Program-made: the position numbers and the translations under genes
Assembly (NCBI GenBank): GCA_010093485.1
Contig: MU001500.1
Coordinates: forward strand, 444,198-508,197
DNA from: Karstenula rhodostoma CBS 690.94
Taxonomy: Eukaryota; Ascomycota; Dothideomycetes; Pleosporales; Didymosphaeriaceae
Length of the DNA stretch: 64,000 bases
Direction of reading: 5' to 3'
Notes under the pieces: model-generated
The model's database searches: none
Told to the model about the DNA's origin: nothing
The model's input: the letters and a program-made list of their open reading frames with translations, nothing else
In this document: in pieces, positions 20,066 to 31,285 of the stretch
How positions within the stretch are numbered: the first letter of the stretch is position 1
Layout of the letters: each line of letters starts with the position of its first letter

Positions 20066-20589
20066 TCAACCTCCGGACTCCGTGCACACACTAAAGCGCC
20101 CACTAGTCCTGCATTCGCGATCACGAAGCATATCCTGGGTCCGGACCTGGCCCCAACCGCTCGTGCTCAACTCAATATGAAGCCCATCAGCAATATACTC
20201 CTCATGGTTGTTAATCAAGGGATACTGGATAGCATTGTCATGTCGCACTTCTCGTGGGATGAAGCTTCAAGCTACACAATGTTACGACTAACGAGTTTGG
20301 GTAAAAGGTCTAACCTCAACTACTAATAGCTCTTACGGGGAGTGCCGCTCGTTCCAGGGTTAGGGCGCCAGAAGGATTTAGTCTTCATGCACCTCAATCT
20401 GCCAAAAGCGACCCAGAAAACACTGCCCACATACGACGTGCACTCATTACCTCCACAGACCCACGTCCCGGTGTGTCCATTTCACCCCGCGCACCAGTCC
20501 CTTCCCTTCCTCTCTTTTTGACGAATACCGAGCTGTGTGGATCTTCCGTAGTTTCTTAGCCACCACCAGTCCCAGTCAGTGCTGCGGTT

Positions 20590-21764
20590 ATGTCGGGTCC
20601 CCAGGAAGTACGAAGAGTTCGCAGGATGGCAGCACCACATCTCGATATACGAGCAACGACCGCAAAGCCAAAATTTGCTCAACCTACCGATGTGATCGCA
20701 TTGACGTCAACCTTCACGCCGCCGTCATCATGTTTCGAAAATCTCCTTACCATGTTGCCACCCGCCAGCTTCATATGGCATAACGAACCGGTTCCTGTCG
20801 CGAACCTGACAGTCGCAGCATGTTACCCAACCGAGTTCCTGGAGTCCTACACATCGGTGGAAACCACGAACCCACTCGGTTCGACAATAGGCTCGTCAAT
20901 CGTCCCAGCAATGAGTCCATTCGCATGTCCAAAAAATTACTGCACCATGTTCGCAGAGGCGAGGAACTACATCGCTTGTTGCCCTTCGTAGGTTCATTCG
21001 ACACACATTCCCGCATGACCTAAGCGCTGACAGTTCCAAGATCATACCAATTCCATGCTCCAGACACGACCGTTGACACAGACCGACCTGCCTATGGCGG
21101 CACCTGTTACAGCGACCTTCCCGCCAAAACCAACGTCCCAGTCATCGGCTACGACGAAGAAGGCGACACAGCAAGTAAAGCCTTCAGCCAGAGCGCCAGC
21201 GGCGGACAGGCCTTCGCGCATCCAATCGACGGCTGGGCCATTACCTCCCCCACCATCGGCTGCCCGACGTCCTCAGCATCTCTCACCACCGACAAGTCTT
21301 CATCCTCCTCCTTCTCCTCCTCGTTGGCATCATCATCATCATCGCACAGCTCCGAAGCCGGCGCTGGTGTCAACACAAGCCCCACCCCGTCTGCTACTGC
21401 CTCCTCCGACGGTGTGTCCACCGGCGCAATCGTAGGCGCCTCGATTGGTGGCTGCGCCGCCCTCGCTCTCCTCGTCGGCCTCGTGTGGTTCCTCCTTGTG
21501 CGTCGCCGCAAGAATAGCACCATCCCCAAAGACGCGTACCAGATGCCCGACGACTTCGGTGGGCCCAAGACGTACTACAGGTCCGAAGGTGCCACTCAAT
21601 TCAACAGCCACGAAGTGAGCGCGTATCCGCCAGACAAGGTCGCGTGGAGGCCAAATGAAGGACATGGCGTGTTTGAGATGCTGGCCGATAGTGCGCAGGA
21701 GTTGCCGGCGGAGCAAGTGGGCAAGCCGGGGGATGCGAAAGTCATGGCGCTTCATGCGCGGTGA
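20590..21764 (+). CDS. Single-pass membrane protein with Ser-rich stalk
   Basis: Exons 20590-20987 and 21041-21764 (53-base intron, GTAGGT...CCAAG with a CTGAC branch site) total 1122 bases, 373 residues. The ectodomain has the layout of a common fungal surface family: TSTFTPPSSCF, then FIWHNEPVPVAN, CYP, YIACCPS across the splice, YGGTCY and AFAHPIDGW. A Ser/Thr-rich stalk follows, then one transmembrane helix at about residues 262-285 (GAIVGASIGGCAALALLVG) with RRRK on the inner side and an ~85-residue cytosolic tail. This resembles Mid2/Wsc-type wall sensors in design. No signal peptide is visible at the chosen ATG, so the true start may lie in an unseen upstream exon. Confidence 0.75.
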
Positions 21765-22799
21765 GGCGGGGTGGGGAAGGGTGGAGAGCGGTGTGCTGGG
21801 ACATGAGAGCATATCTTCTTGATTGTTCTGCTGGGCATGCTGCAAGTGAAGAGGATATGGCTTGCTTCGCGTCTTTCATTGTACGTTCTTTCAGCGCTTT
21901 TGGCAAATACCCTTGGTCTTCTTCTCGTGTAATTTTTAGGCGCCTCTTGTTTTCGTAATCATTTAGCGCTTTGCGGGTTTCTCCGTCAAACGCGTTGCTT
22001 CGCCCCTCGGTTGTACTGTGGGTCAACAAAGTTGGGTCGGTCTCCGATTTTGGTCATTCTATTTGCCGTAGTACAACACAAAATTGCCGTTACGATTGTT
22101 AATTACACATAAACGTTATCAATCTTACTCATCTACTTTGCAATCTTTTTTTACATGTCGATGTGTCTCACGACGGCGTAATGCGTGCACGAAGCGGCGT
22201 GCGTTCTTCGTTCTCGTAGATTTCTCGCTGCTAAGTAAGACAGAGCAGCGCCTTGGGATTGACAGTCACACATAACCCTAAGCGCTACCAGCCAAACTAG
22301 ATCATCCAATCTATAACTAATTTACCGATCGCGTTTGTGTTTAGAATATTAGCCTTTGCTCGTGTGTCCCTCTTGGCCGACAACAATTCCTACTTAATAT
22401 TCTCCGTATCCGCCTGCCATCTTCGAACTTAGATCCTCTCAGGAAATATTTCCCATCATGCGTACGGCTACTATATATATTTGGCAGTCATACTAGTTGA
22501 GCTATCCGGTCAAGCCTTTCTTACCTTGTTCCGCTCGCTGCCAACATGCTTCACGTTGGTCTCCAGCTTCGATCCTTCCGCTCGAAGATTGATACTGAGA
22601 TACCCTGGCCATACAAAAGAATTTCTATCTCGTAACTCCAACTGCACCGGCTCGAGAAAATGTTATCCAGCCGTCGCTATTCAGCCGATATGGCTTCCTA
22701 GACGAACATATATATACACACTCATCAACCTCTCAATCGCGTGTCTCCGAACTATCATCCGATATATATACGACCAAAGGCCTTCCTTATTCACCAGTC
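21765..22799. other. AT-rich intergenic region
   Basis: About 1 kb with low GC content (especially 22040-22480) and no convincing gene. A frame open from 22481 becomes protein-like only near 22800 and is described with the decayed gene that follows. Confidence 0.5.
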
Positions 22800-23369
22800 C
22801 CGCATCTTCCGCCACATACCACCTCCATCGCCAGCAGCAGTTAGATATCGAAGCCTTGACCCATGAGAGAGATACCTTGAGAATGCTGTCCCTCAAGAAG
22901 GAACTAGTAATTCGCGAGATGGCATGTTCTCGTCAACACATTACTGACTATGGTGGTTTACCGACTTCTCGGATATCATCCACGACTTCTCGGATATCAT
23001 CCACGACTTCTCGGATATCATCCACGACTTCTCGGATATCATCCACGACTTCTCCAGTGCAGTTGGTCGCGAGCTGGCCGCAATCACAATGTCTGACCGG
23101 CCGATGACAATCTACTTCAATTCCTACTCGAAAATTTCCGATCACCTGTTCCATTGTGAGGCTGAGGCCACTTACATCAAGAAGTTGGCGGCAGGGCCTT
23201 TTCCGGGTCCAAATAGATCTCGAACCGGTAGCAGAGAAGCGCCTCGACAAACGGAGCAGTCCGATGTCAGCTTCAACCTTACCCTCCACTCTCCACTATC
23301 CATCCTCTAGACGTGGACGAGGCCATGGCGGCGGAGGAGAAGGAACTCTTAGCACACGCGGCCGACGAA
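22800..23369 (+). pseudogene. Decayed gene with frame changes and a 21-bp repeat
   Basis: Coding-like sequence moves through all three frames. Frame 2 reads a charged helix (HRQQQLDIEALTHERDTLRM, ~22834-22893). At about 22950-22960 the sense moves to frame 1: FTDFSDIIHDFSD repeats, then SSAVGRELAAITMSDRPM and KISDHLFHCEAEATYIKK. Near 23200 it moves to frame 2 (VQIDLEPVAEKRLDKRSS). Near 23305 it moves to frame 3, ending VDEAMAAEEKELLAHAADEW-LQ-stop at 23367-23369. No introns of workable length join these pieces, so I read them as indels in a dead gene. It is a helical, coiled-coil-like protein of unknown family. An undetected set of unusual introns is the alternative. Confidence 0.55.
22963..23055. 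repeat. 21-bp tandem repeat, four copies
   Basis: GACTTCTCGGATATCATCCA-C occurs at 22963, 22984, 23005 and 23026 without change, plus a 9-base partial copy. In frame 1 it codes the heptad DFSDIIH. Identical copies indicate recent expansion. Confidence 0.95.
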
Positions 23370-23854
23370 TGGCTGCAATAGATGTTCTTGCAGTGAGACT
23401 TCTAGCTTCCTAAGCTTAGACTCTTTAAGTATGTCTAGCAGGCTTGGGTATTTGTCTAGCCCACTCACTAACTTAGATCTTGGTTTCGGTAACTTGATTA
23501 AGAAGTCCTCTAGTATCCAACATAAACCCGGAAACTCGACGCTTCACCATATAATTGCACCGAACTGGGCGAACAAAAGTGAAAGAAGCTCAGGCAATTC
23601 GGTGTTAATGGTGTGTTCGTCCCTTTTTCGACATCATGTGAACGATTCGAGTTGTGATAAAACAAAGTGGTTTGTGCGCGGGGTGTATATCATGTAAAAA
23701 TGATACGGGCATAGGGTTCCCCAAAGCATAAACAACTCCGCACACGGGTCAACTCTTACCAAAGTTTCAATTCTCAAGACTTGCCTTGCTCTCAAGACAC
23801 AGATCAACCGTACACAAGCTTTAACCGACAAAGCAAATTCGGGTGCTCACCACA
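23370..23854. other. Upstream region of family protein B
   Basis: 485 bases with no gene. It should hold the promoter of the gene at 23855. A GTGTATATCATG string near 23683 is the only TATA-like feature. Confidence 0.4.
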
Positions 23855-25012
23855 ATGGCTGGCCCAAAGAAGATGATTCACGCGGGGTTTCTTTGGTCGG
23901 ATAGTGACTGTGCTGGCTTCAACGCATGGCAAAAGAAGCAGACCGTAAAGGTCTCGCCCGTTAAGAAGTACATTTCGAATGCAGAGGAGTACCATCGTTA
24001 CGTGAGCCGTCCAGAATCCAAGCGATCGTTCAGCATCAGCAGCTTGACCGGGTATTTCCTGCGTCCGGCGGAGGCCAAGCAACCTGAGTGCAGCCACAAG
24101 CTTCACCCCGACGCCCCTGTCGAAGCGTTCTGCCCGGTGTGCCAGGTCGACCATTGCATTGCGTTCCTCGATGCAATCACTCAAGCGTGGGAGAACCTGG
24201 GTGGTCCTTTCCGCGAAGATTACGAGCCAAGGTCAACGCCCCATGGATATACCAATCTGAAGCTGGCCTGGCGTGCGGCTCGGCTCGAACTCTGGAACCT
24301 GGTGGCAAATCTTGAGAAGCAGGCCATTATTGAGAATCGCTTGGACTCATATGCTTCGCCTGCCGAACATTCCGATGAGCCCGACGATCCTCTCCCTACC
24401 ATTTATGACGCGCACGCCGCTCTTGCCAGGTATCGTATGACGTACAAGTACCCAGTCGTCGATGTTCCTCACCAGACCGAACAAGAGTTCCACACTCCGC
24501 ATCCTTCTCCGAAACAGAAGAAGGAGGTCCACTTCGACAAGGACCTTAAGAACGGCAGCACCCGAAAAAACGAATCCTTTGATCGAAAGCACCCCAGATA
24601 CATCCGAGGCCAGCACGCTGTTAAACCGGGTTCAGAGTTCGAGAATACCGCATGTACGGACGACACCGAATTCCTGCTCTCGCAAACAAAGATGTTCTTC
24701 ACAGAGGATCTCGGCTTCCATGACTACGCGGAGAAGCCCGAGCATTGGCCGGAGTTCGAAGGCATTGCTGGATGTCATCCTCGTTGGGAGGAGATTCTTC
24801 AGGGCCGTAAGACGTTCACCACATGGCGAAGCCACAGGAAGTATATCCGGTGGGCCCAAAATCTGAAGGCTAGCGGCACAGATGGAGTCGCTATCGTGAT
24901 GTACGGTGGCAAGATTGTGGACTTTGTGGTGTTGAGGGCGCCGAAGGAGAAGGAGCAGAACGTCGTGAAGCGGAGGGCGAGCTGGGTCTCGTTGAGCGAC
25001 TCTCAGTCTTAG
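23855..25012 (+). CDS. CxHxLHP-CPxC family protein B
   Basis: Single exon, 385 residues from the ATG at 23855 (MAGPKKMIHAGFL), which aligns with the start of paralogue C (MSGTKAKVIFDE). Features in order: F-x-x-W helix (GFNAWQKKQ, 21-29); knuckle C79-S-H81-K-L-H-P and C93-P-V-C96; a helical W/AR region (LAWRAARLELWNLV, ~150); a basic run leading to KKEVHF (~230); HPRYIRG; GIAGCHPRWEEILQG (~308); and a hydrophobic end GVAIVMYGGKIVDFVVLRAP. The C-x-H ... C-P-x-C spacing suggests a small zinc site. No membrane segment or signal peptide. The same elements recur in the same order at 17136 (A) and 34793 (C), so the three form a family. I cannot assign a function. Confidence 0.85.
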   Translation: MAGPKKMIHAGFLWSDSDCAGFNAWQKKQTVKVSPVKKYISNAEEYHRYVSRPESKRSFSISSLTGYFLRPAEAKQPECSHKLHPDAPVEAFCPVCQVDHCIAFLDAITQAWENLGGPFREDYEPRSTPHGYTNLKLAWRAARLELWNLVANLEKQAIIENRLDSYASPAEHSDEPDDPLPTIYDAHAALARYRMTYKYPVVDVPHQTEQEFHTPHPSPKQKKEVHFDKDLKNGSTRKNESFDRKHPRYIRGQHAVKPGSEFENTACTDDTEFLLSQTKMFFTEDLGFHDYAEKPEHWPEFEGIAGCHPRWEEILQGRKTFTTWRSHRKYIRWAQNLKASGTDGVAIVMYGGKIVDFVVLRAPKEKEQNVVKRRASWVSLSDSQS

Positions 25013-25365
25013 GAAGGACGTCTTGCGGTGCATGGAAGTGTCGATTCATTCCAATGCATCGCGTAGTACTCATGACTTTTATACATTACAATGATCTCTG
25101 TTGCCATTGCAAAGCTACACCAACACATACCGTGACATGTGCTTACCACTAGACTTAGACCCAATATCTAAGGTCAGAGTATCTGTGATCATTGCTAGAA
25201 CATGCTTTCTCAGTGCTGTAGAATCTCAAGGACAACATCAGAGTATGGCGAGTACGAGTGAATTAACAGCAGACTTTGGTACGCGTAACTACGAAAAACA
25301 AAGATCATCCATCATTTCTGTCTATCTCTTACAAGATCAGGGCCCGCTGTCCGACCTAGTTGTGC
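25013..25365. other. Convergent intergenic region
   Basis: 353 bases between the 3' ends of protein B (+) and the small secreted protein (-). No gene or repeat seen. Confidence 0.5.
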
Positions 25366-25790
25366 TTACTTATGTTCTGCAGCAAGAATGCGACATATTT
25401 CCAGAGATTCAGTATCAACATATACTTTCTCAAGCCTGCCACTGTCCCCCTCGCATACACCGATTTCAGACTGAACCACCAGGCATTCAGTGTCGGGCTG
25501 CGCGGCAGGCTCCGAAGACACGATGCACTCGGAGAACACCTCTGTCATACCGGAGAATTGAAGCGGCTGGGATGGCTCGTGTCAGTGTTGGGAGCGCAGA
25601 GTGGAGTGAGGTCAGGACGTACAGTACCATACTCTTGACGCAAGTGTTTCAAAGATCGAGCGAATACTGAGTTAGATGGCGATGATTCCACGTTGGATGG
25701 ACCAAGAAGGTGAATGGAGTTAATATCGAGCGGTTTGGAGAACGTGATCGCGGCGAGGGCGCTGGCGGTGAGAAAGTGTGTGGTCTTCAT
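25366..25790 (-). CDS. Small secreted cysteine-containing protein (two exons)
   Basis: Exon 1 is 25623-25790 and exon 2 is 25366-25566, separated by a 56-base intron (GTACGT...CCCAG with a CTGAC branch site) in phase 0. The total is 369 bases, 122 residues. Residues 1-18 are a classic secretion signal (MKTTHFLTASALAAITFS). The mature part of about 104 residues is acidic and has four cysteines, all in exon 2, enough for two disulfides. No family recognised. Small, secreted and cysteine-paired proteins in filamentous fungi include effectors and wall-associated proteins, but nothing here assigns a role. A second donor (GTAAGC) overlaps the stop codon, and a further splice there would change only the last few residues. 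Confidence 0.6.
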
Positions 25791-26798
25791 ATTGGACGTG
25801 AGAGAGCTGTTCTGATATAACGGAATGATTATTGCTGTAGCGGTTGAGCTGTTGTAGAAAGCGACTGTCTGTTCTAGTAACTTATGGTGGACTATGGGAT
25901 TTTATAGATCCAGGAAGATCTGTGCATCGTAGTGTCTCGAGGGAGAGTCTGCTCTCCATCCTCATTATTTTTGGTACTCTCTAATCATAGATTTGTCTAT
26001 ATTGGGATCTCACAGGCAAGGTCAGTCGTTTCGAAACGAATTGCCGCCATCATGCGGCGGAACGTTCTCAGTGATAGGCACTGGGCGACTGGGCTGTGAA
26101 GCTGGTCTCATATTATCTTCCACGCGCTGATGTATGTATTTTAAGGGTTTGAACCGCAAGCTTTGCATATCCTCTACGGCTTCTGGAAGCATCTCAAATG
26201 CTACCGTAATTACACGAGATTCTTTTTATCATCCACGTAATCTGTAAAATCGACAAGCGACACATTGACCGATATTGTGCAGAAGTTCCCAGATATTGTC
26301 AGCAGTCATGCTGTTCGAACAGTCCTAGCACAGGTGGTCAGAAAATGCGGCGCAACTGACATCAATCCGCAATTGTCTGCTGAGATGCAGGTTTACATGA
26401 AACTCGATCTCATCTGCATGTCTTGGTCATCTTTTGTCCGTGCTGACTCTATTTTCGCGCAACACGCGACACGGCGCGTAGCGGTGCATCTTTTCACGTT
26501 CTCGAGCCCACGCGGAGCCGCTCGGAACTTCCTAGCTCCATGCACTCTACCAAAGGAGATAAAACCTGCGTATACTGTTCCTGACGTCGGATAGCGCGTG
26601 AAGGAGTCATGGTTTGGCTAGCTCGCAATCAGTAGGTCGGAGTGCGATTGGGAGCGAGCCGCGCTGCTGCCTGCAGATCCTCGGAACTCGGGCTGGAATT
26701 ATCAGATCTTCGGAGTTATCAGATCATCAGATAAAGAGCCGACCTTCCTAATTTCTTCCTGAATCCCATCGCTATCACTTGTACCCTTACCGTCAACG
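25791..26798. other. Divergent intergenic region
   Basis: 1 kb between the secreted-protein gene (-) and the MFS transporter (+). AT-rich around 25900-26240, with no supportable gene. It presumably contains both promoters. Confidence 0.5.
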
Positions 26799-28391
26799 AT
26801 GGAAACTTCAAAGTCGAATGCGCGTATTAGCTCGTCTGTCGATGCAATAACAGCTCTGCCACCAGCAGCCGAAGTCGAACTCACCACCATCCGGGAGGAG
26901 ACTCAACAGCCAATTCCAGACAAACTCGACGATCCATATCTTGTCGCATTCTCTCCGAACGATGCTTCAAACCCCAAGAACTGGCATTCGCGCCGCAAGT
27001 GGGCTGTCACCGATGTGCTGTCCGCCACAGGGTTCAATCGCATCATGGTCTCCACTATCATGGCGCCAGCGCTGCCTTTGATCGCGCAGGAATTCTCGAT
27101 GAATTCCACAGAGACGATGATGTCTTTCTCAAGCTACGTCCTTGCCACTGCCCTCGGTCCGTTGATCATCGGCCCATTATCAGAAGTATATGGACGCTCG
27201 CCTGTGCTACACGCGAGCAACATCTGGTTCCTCGTCTTCAACATAGCATGTGGGTTTGCAAACAACAAGCACGCGCTTATCGCAGCGAGGGTTCTTGCTG
27301 GGCTTGGTGCAAGTAGCATATATGCGTTGAGAGGCGGAGTGCTCGGAGACATGTTCACAGCCAAACAGCGTGGAAAGGCGATTGGTGTGTACCAATTGTT
27401 TCCACTTCTGGGTAAGCATTAACGCTGCAAGCATGTATTGGAAAGTTGCTTATTCTGTTATTCAACAGGCTCTGCGGTCGGTCCAATAATTGGAGGCTTC
27501 ATGGCAGGTCGAACTACGTGGAGATGGATGTTCTGGTCGACATCCGCATTCCAAGCCGTTATGGTCCTTGTCTCCTTCACCGTCTACCGCGAAACATACG
27601 CTCCACTCATTCTTAAGCGCCGCGCTGAACGGCTACGAAAGACGACGGGCGACGATCGATACTACACCGCACTTGAACGCATGCAAGAGAAAAAATCAGT
27701 GCGCCAAGTAATAACCCGGGCTCTGTCGCGACCACTTCGACTCATGATCCACCATCCCGTAATACAAGTTGCAAGTCTAATCGAGGCTTTCTACTACGGC
27801 ATTCTGTATCTCTTGCTTGCGAGCTTTGCAGATCTTTGGACGCAACACTACCACGCCAGTACGGAGATGAGCGGACTGCACTACATAGCTGTCGCCGGAG
27901 GCGAGCTCGCAGGCAGTCAACTCGGAGGCTACGTACTCGATGCTTTCTACCGCCGCCTGCGAGCTCGAAAGGCTGATTCCACACCGGACCCGGAGAATCG
28001 GCTACCACTCATCTTCCCCGGTCAACTAATCGGCTTCGTGGGCCTCCTCATATATGGCTGGACGGCGCAATATCACGTCCATTGGATTGCTGTAGACGTT
28101 GGAATATTCGTTGCATGCTTCGGTATGCAAATGTCAGGCATGGCCACGCATGCGTATATTATAGATGCGTATGCAGAACATACCAGTAGCGCGCAGTCTG
28201 CAACGCAATTCCTGGAAAGTCTAGCTGCGTTTTCGTTCCCACTGTTCGCACCGGTTCTGTACAGGACGTTAGGCTATGGTTGGGGAAACACTTTGTTGGT
28301 CGCCATTGGGTTGTTCCCCGGGTTCCCGCTGGTGTATGCGCTGTGGAAGTGCGGTCTGCGATGGCGGACGAACAGTCCATCCACCGAGTAG
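26799..28391 (+). CDS. MFS drug:H+ antiporter (DHA1-like), two exons
   Basis: Exons 26799-27411 and 27469-28391 (57-base intron GTAAGC...CAACAG) total 1536 bases, 511 residues. The cytosolic N-terminus ends in NPKNW, a signature just before TM1 in fungal DHA1 multidrug carriers. GPLSEVYGRSPVL fits the loop 2-3 MFS motif, and RVLAGLGASSIYALRGGVLG with DMFTAKQRGKAIGVY marks TM4-TM5. The central loop is charged (KRRAERLRKTTGDD). Later helices include GQLIGFVGLLIYGW and a final LLVAIGLFPGFPLVYALW. Expected in the plasma membrane exporting small toxic compounds by proton exchange; the substrate is unknown. The neighbours do not form a biosynthetic cluster. Confidence 0.88.
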
Positions 28392-28536
28392 AGCTCGCGC
28401 ATGAGGTCTAGACCCTAGGAATTACAGACGCCGAGGAAGAAGGTTAGTTGGTCTCGTATGGAAGGGTTCGGTTTCCTCTTTGTTCATCCAACTCCCCGTA
28501 GTCTTTGTACACCTTGTTCATTATTTGTGGCAGGTT

Positions 28537-29832
28537 TCAAGCGTCGGAGGAAGTGGATGTTGTAGATCGGAAGACCCAAGAGCCCGCAGCCGCGCCGGTT
28601 CCTGCGTTGTAGCGTCCGGTGTTTGGGTTGCTTGCGGGAGCTGCGAAGACGATCCAATTCCCAGAAAAATCATTCTCGAAGCCCGGGTTGATGACGGCAT
28701 CAGTGCGGCTACAAGCCGTCGCACTGGGTGGTGGAGTTGAGGCGGGGATGGTGATTGTTAGCGGATCTGGTCGTATGGTCGCAAACTCCGTGGTAGTTGA
28801 AATTGAGACCGAGATCTCTGTTGTAGTTGTAGGTATTTGTTCGGTCGTGGTTGAAAACTCCGTCGTGGTTGAGAGTTCCGTCGCAATAGATAGATACCTC
28901 AGTCGTGGTTGAGAGCTCCGTCGCAACTGACACCTCCATTGTTGTTGAGGTCTCTGTTGCAGTTGAATGATCTGTTACAGTCGAGATCTGCGTAGTGGTT
29001 GAGTACTCTGTCGTAGCTGAAGTCTCTGTGGAAATATAAATTTGAGTCAAAGTTGAAACTTCGGTCGCAGTTGAAGTTGAGTGCTCTGTTGTAGTTGGGA
29101 TTGTCACAGTAGTCTACTCTACTTCTCCAGGAAGACCAATGGTGGTAGGGACTGTCACCGTCGTGGTTCCCCCAGACAAAGTAATCGTAGTAGCTCTTGT
29201 TATGATCTGTGTTATTATCGAAGTCGTGAGCGTGAAAGTGTGGGCAGAGCATGTTTCTTGAGATCGGACAGGAACGGTGCTGCTAGCAGGTCGCGACGAA
29301 GCTACGGAGCTGAGAGTCGTGCGGGCAGGAGACGAAACGGCGTAGCCGCTGCAGGAGCCATATTTGATTTAGCAGACGTTGGCGGCACAGTAGCCTTTGT
29401 TCTTGTCACACCATCTATTCTCAATCGTTAGCTCAATTGCATCAGCTTATGGAAACTGTGGACTTACCCAGTCTTAGAACAGCAATCACCGAACTCACTG
29501 TCTTGACAAGTTTCCCCCCCAAAGACAGACCCGCATCGGCCATTTTGAGAAATGGTTTGTTTTGGTATACCACAGGTGCCGCACTGGAGCTGACAGCCGT
29601 ATCCGCAAAAAGCCGTTGTGGAACCGCTGGAGCAGGTCAGAATCTTTGACTCAACCGTCAACGGTCGAAGCAGACATACTACTAGCCACTCGTAGAGCAG
29701 CAATTCCCAAATTTAGACCCTACACATGTCAAATTACCGTAGCGCGTTCCACAGCGACCGGCTGTTGATACTTTGTGGGCCTCTGCAATACCGCAGATGG
29801 AGAGCAAAAACGACTCCACTCACGCATTTCAT
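28537..29832 (-). pseudogene. Broken secreted CBM18 (chitin-binding) mucin-like protein
   Basis: From the ATG at 29830-29832 the minus strand reads a signal peptide, two hevein-type (CBM18) Cys domains, a Ser/Thr-rich stalk and an NPGFE-type domain, but not in one frame. Lesions: an extra base in the T-run at 29806-29810; two adjacent TAG codons at 29679-29684 inside the first hevein domain; TAA at 29369-29371, where CAA would read through; TAG at 29114-29116; and a four-base TATC duplication near 28887-28895 that shifts frame. A 52-base intron (29416-29467) in the second hevein domain still has good GT/AG sites and rejoins GDCCSKTG with WCDKNKGYCAANVC. The parent was probably a secreted, wall-bound chitin-binding protein. 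Two stops fit C-to-T changes, as in repeat-induced point mutation, but this is inference. Confidence 0.7.
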
Positions 29833-31285
29833 TTTGTAAGCGTGGAACAAAACACAACGACCCCACACGAGGCTTCAGTTTCACTGCCGTGCTTTATAAA
29901 TCATTCTGCCATCAGTCTGGACAATGTTTGTTTCGAGTGCCAATGCTCTCGATCCCTACGGAATGGTGTAGGACCTGGAGAGAGGCTTGAATACGATCCG
30001 GTTATCCCAGAAGAGGCATGGCTGTCTGCCCGCTAGCCGCCTTTGTTAACAAAACCTCGCATTCGATCCTCTGTCGTCGGTCGATCCGATTAGCACGAAG
30101 ATCATTCCAAGGTCCTCCGATTTCATTTCGACAGTACCAGCGCGCGACAAGTCAAACGTATCGCCAGGGGCGTACTTAGCTAGCACTCTTATTATTGTAT
30201 CAAGTCGAGCTCACCAAGATATCAGATATCGCGCGGTGGTTCCAGGAGCCCCGTGAGGCTGAAGTGTGGCGTGGGCTGGGTGCGGCTAGCGCATCGCAAA
30301 AGCACAACTATGGCTGTGGGCGCAACGCCCATGTATTGGGCTGAGCTCAGCCGAATATCCTTTTCTTGATATGACTTACACAGTGAATAGTTTACTGTAG
30401 GCTGGTCTCGAGCTGACTTGGGTAGTTGAGCAGTGCCGCCGCTATGCAGGGCGCAAAGTGGCAAAGTGTCCATAGCCGCATTTGCAAAGCTTTTTAGATG
30501 GAGATGACTCGAACGAAGCTGAACGAGCTTTCTTCGCGACCTTTCGCATATTGGCACTGAAGATCAAATATCACCAAGGCATGAAAACTCCACGACACAT
30601 GTGGTAAGAAGAAGAGGCGGGAACAAAATTCTCTAGGCTGCTTCGGGTTAGACGTGGGATCGGTGGAATATGGATCTCCGCCCGAGCGACATCCGATCTT
30701 CTTCCTGTCATCAACCATTGGGGCGATCGCGAAAGTCCAGCATCTATCAGCATATAACACGTAACGGAAGGTTGGCTTCCGATGCGTTGGTATCTCTGTT
30801 GAAATCGCTGCGGCTCCTGCCGGTACCAACACTCAATCCAGAAGCCGTCAACTCACTTTCAACTACTACACGCACAAGTCCTGTCAGATGGCGTTCGCTA
30901 CATTGTGCATACGTTATGTCGCTTTACATTCATATGCCCGAGATTTTTTACTCCGTCATATCAGCGACACCCATGTTGCCCATGTGCACAAGGCAAGGCA
31001 ATGCCGGTGCACCGTTCTTCAGAGTACGCCGACTTAGGAACTTTAAGCCGTTGCACGTAGATCTGGGTGTTCTAGACCGCCGCAAGCCGCCAACTACTAA
31101 AAAGACCCACACACATCCATATCGCCTGTGTTTAGAGTTCCGTTACATCCGCACAGAACTGCGATCGACCAACTTTGCCTGCAGCCTAATTGTGTCGGAC
31201 ATTTCAACGGCGCAGACTTCCTGCGTGGATTGTGCACATTGGGACACATTATCTAGTTCTTCTCCTTATCGTTGATAAGGTTGTT
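29833..31285. other. Gene-poor region
   Basis: 1.45 kb with scattered open frames (30670-31275 + the longest) that show no domain, no consistent coding bias and no splice sites joining them. No RNA gene or repeat seen. Confidence 0.45.

Larger units (their letters stand above)
18162..20589. other. Long intergenic region with one inverted-repeat element
   Basis: 2.4 kb without a convincing gene. It contains the inverted-repeat element at 19836-20065. Open frames at 18451-18840 (+) and 19102-19488 (-) have no recognisable domain or coding bias. Confidence 0.5.

Noticed and set aside
22963..23055. Regular short repeats considered as a CRISPR-like array
   Set aside because: Units are contiguous without spacers and the genome is eukaryotic.
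22948..23289. Minus-strand frame with repeated EVVDDIR
   Set aside because: The 21-bp repeat is open in all frames; the plus-strand DFSDIIH reading continues into more protein-like sequence.
26799..29832. A secondary-metabolite cluster around the MFS transporter
   Set aside because: No synthase, cyclase, P450 or pathway regulator lies nearby; the FAD monooxygenase is 25 kb away.
30670..31275. 201-codon plus-strand frame
   Set aside because: No domain or bias, and the region lacks features of a gene.
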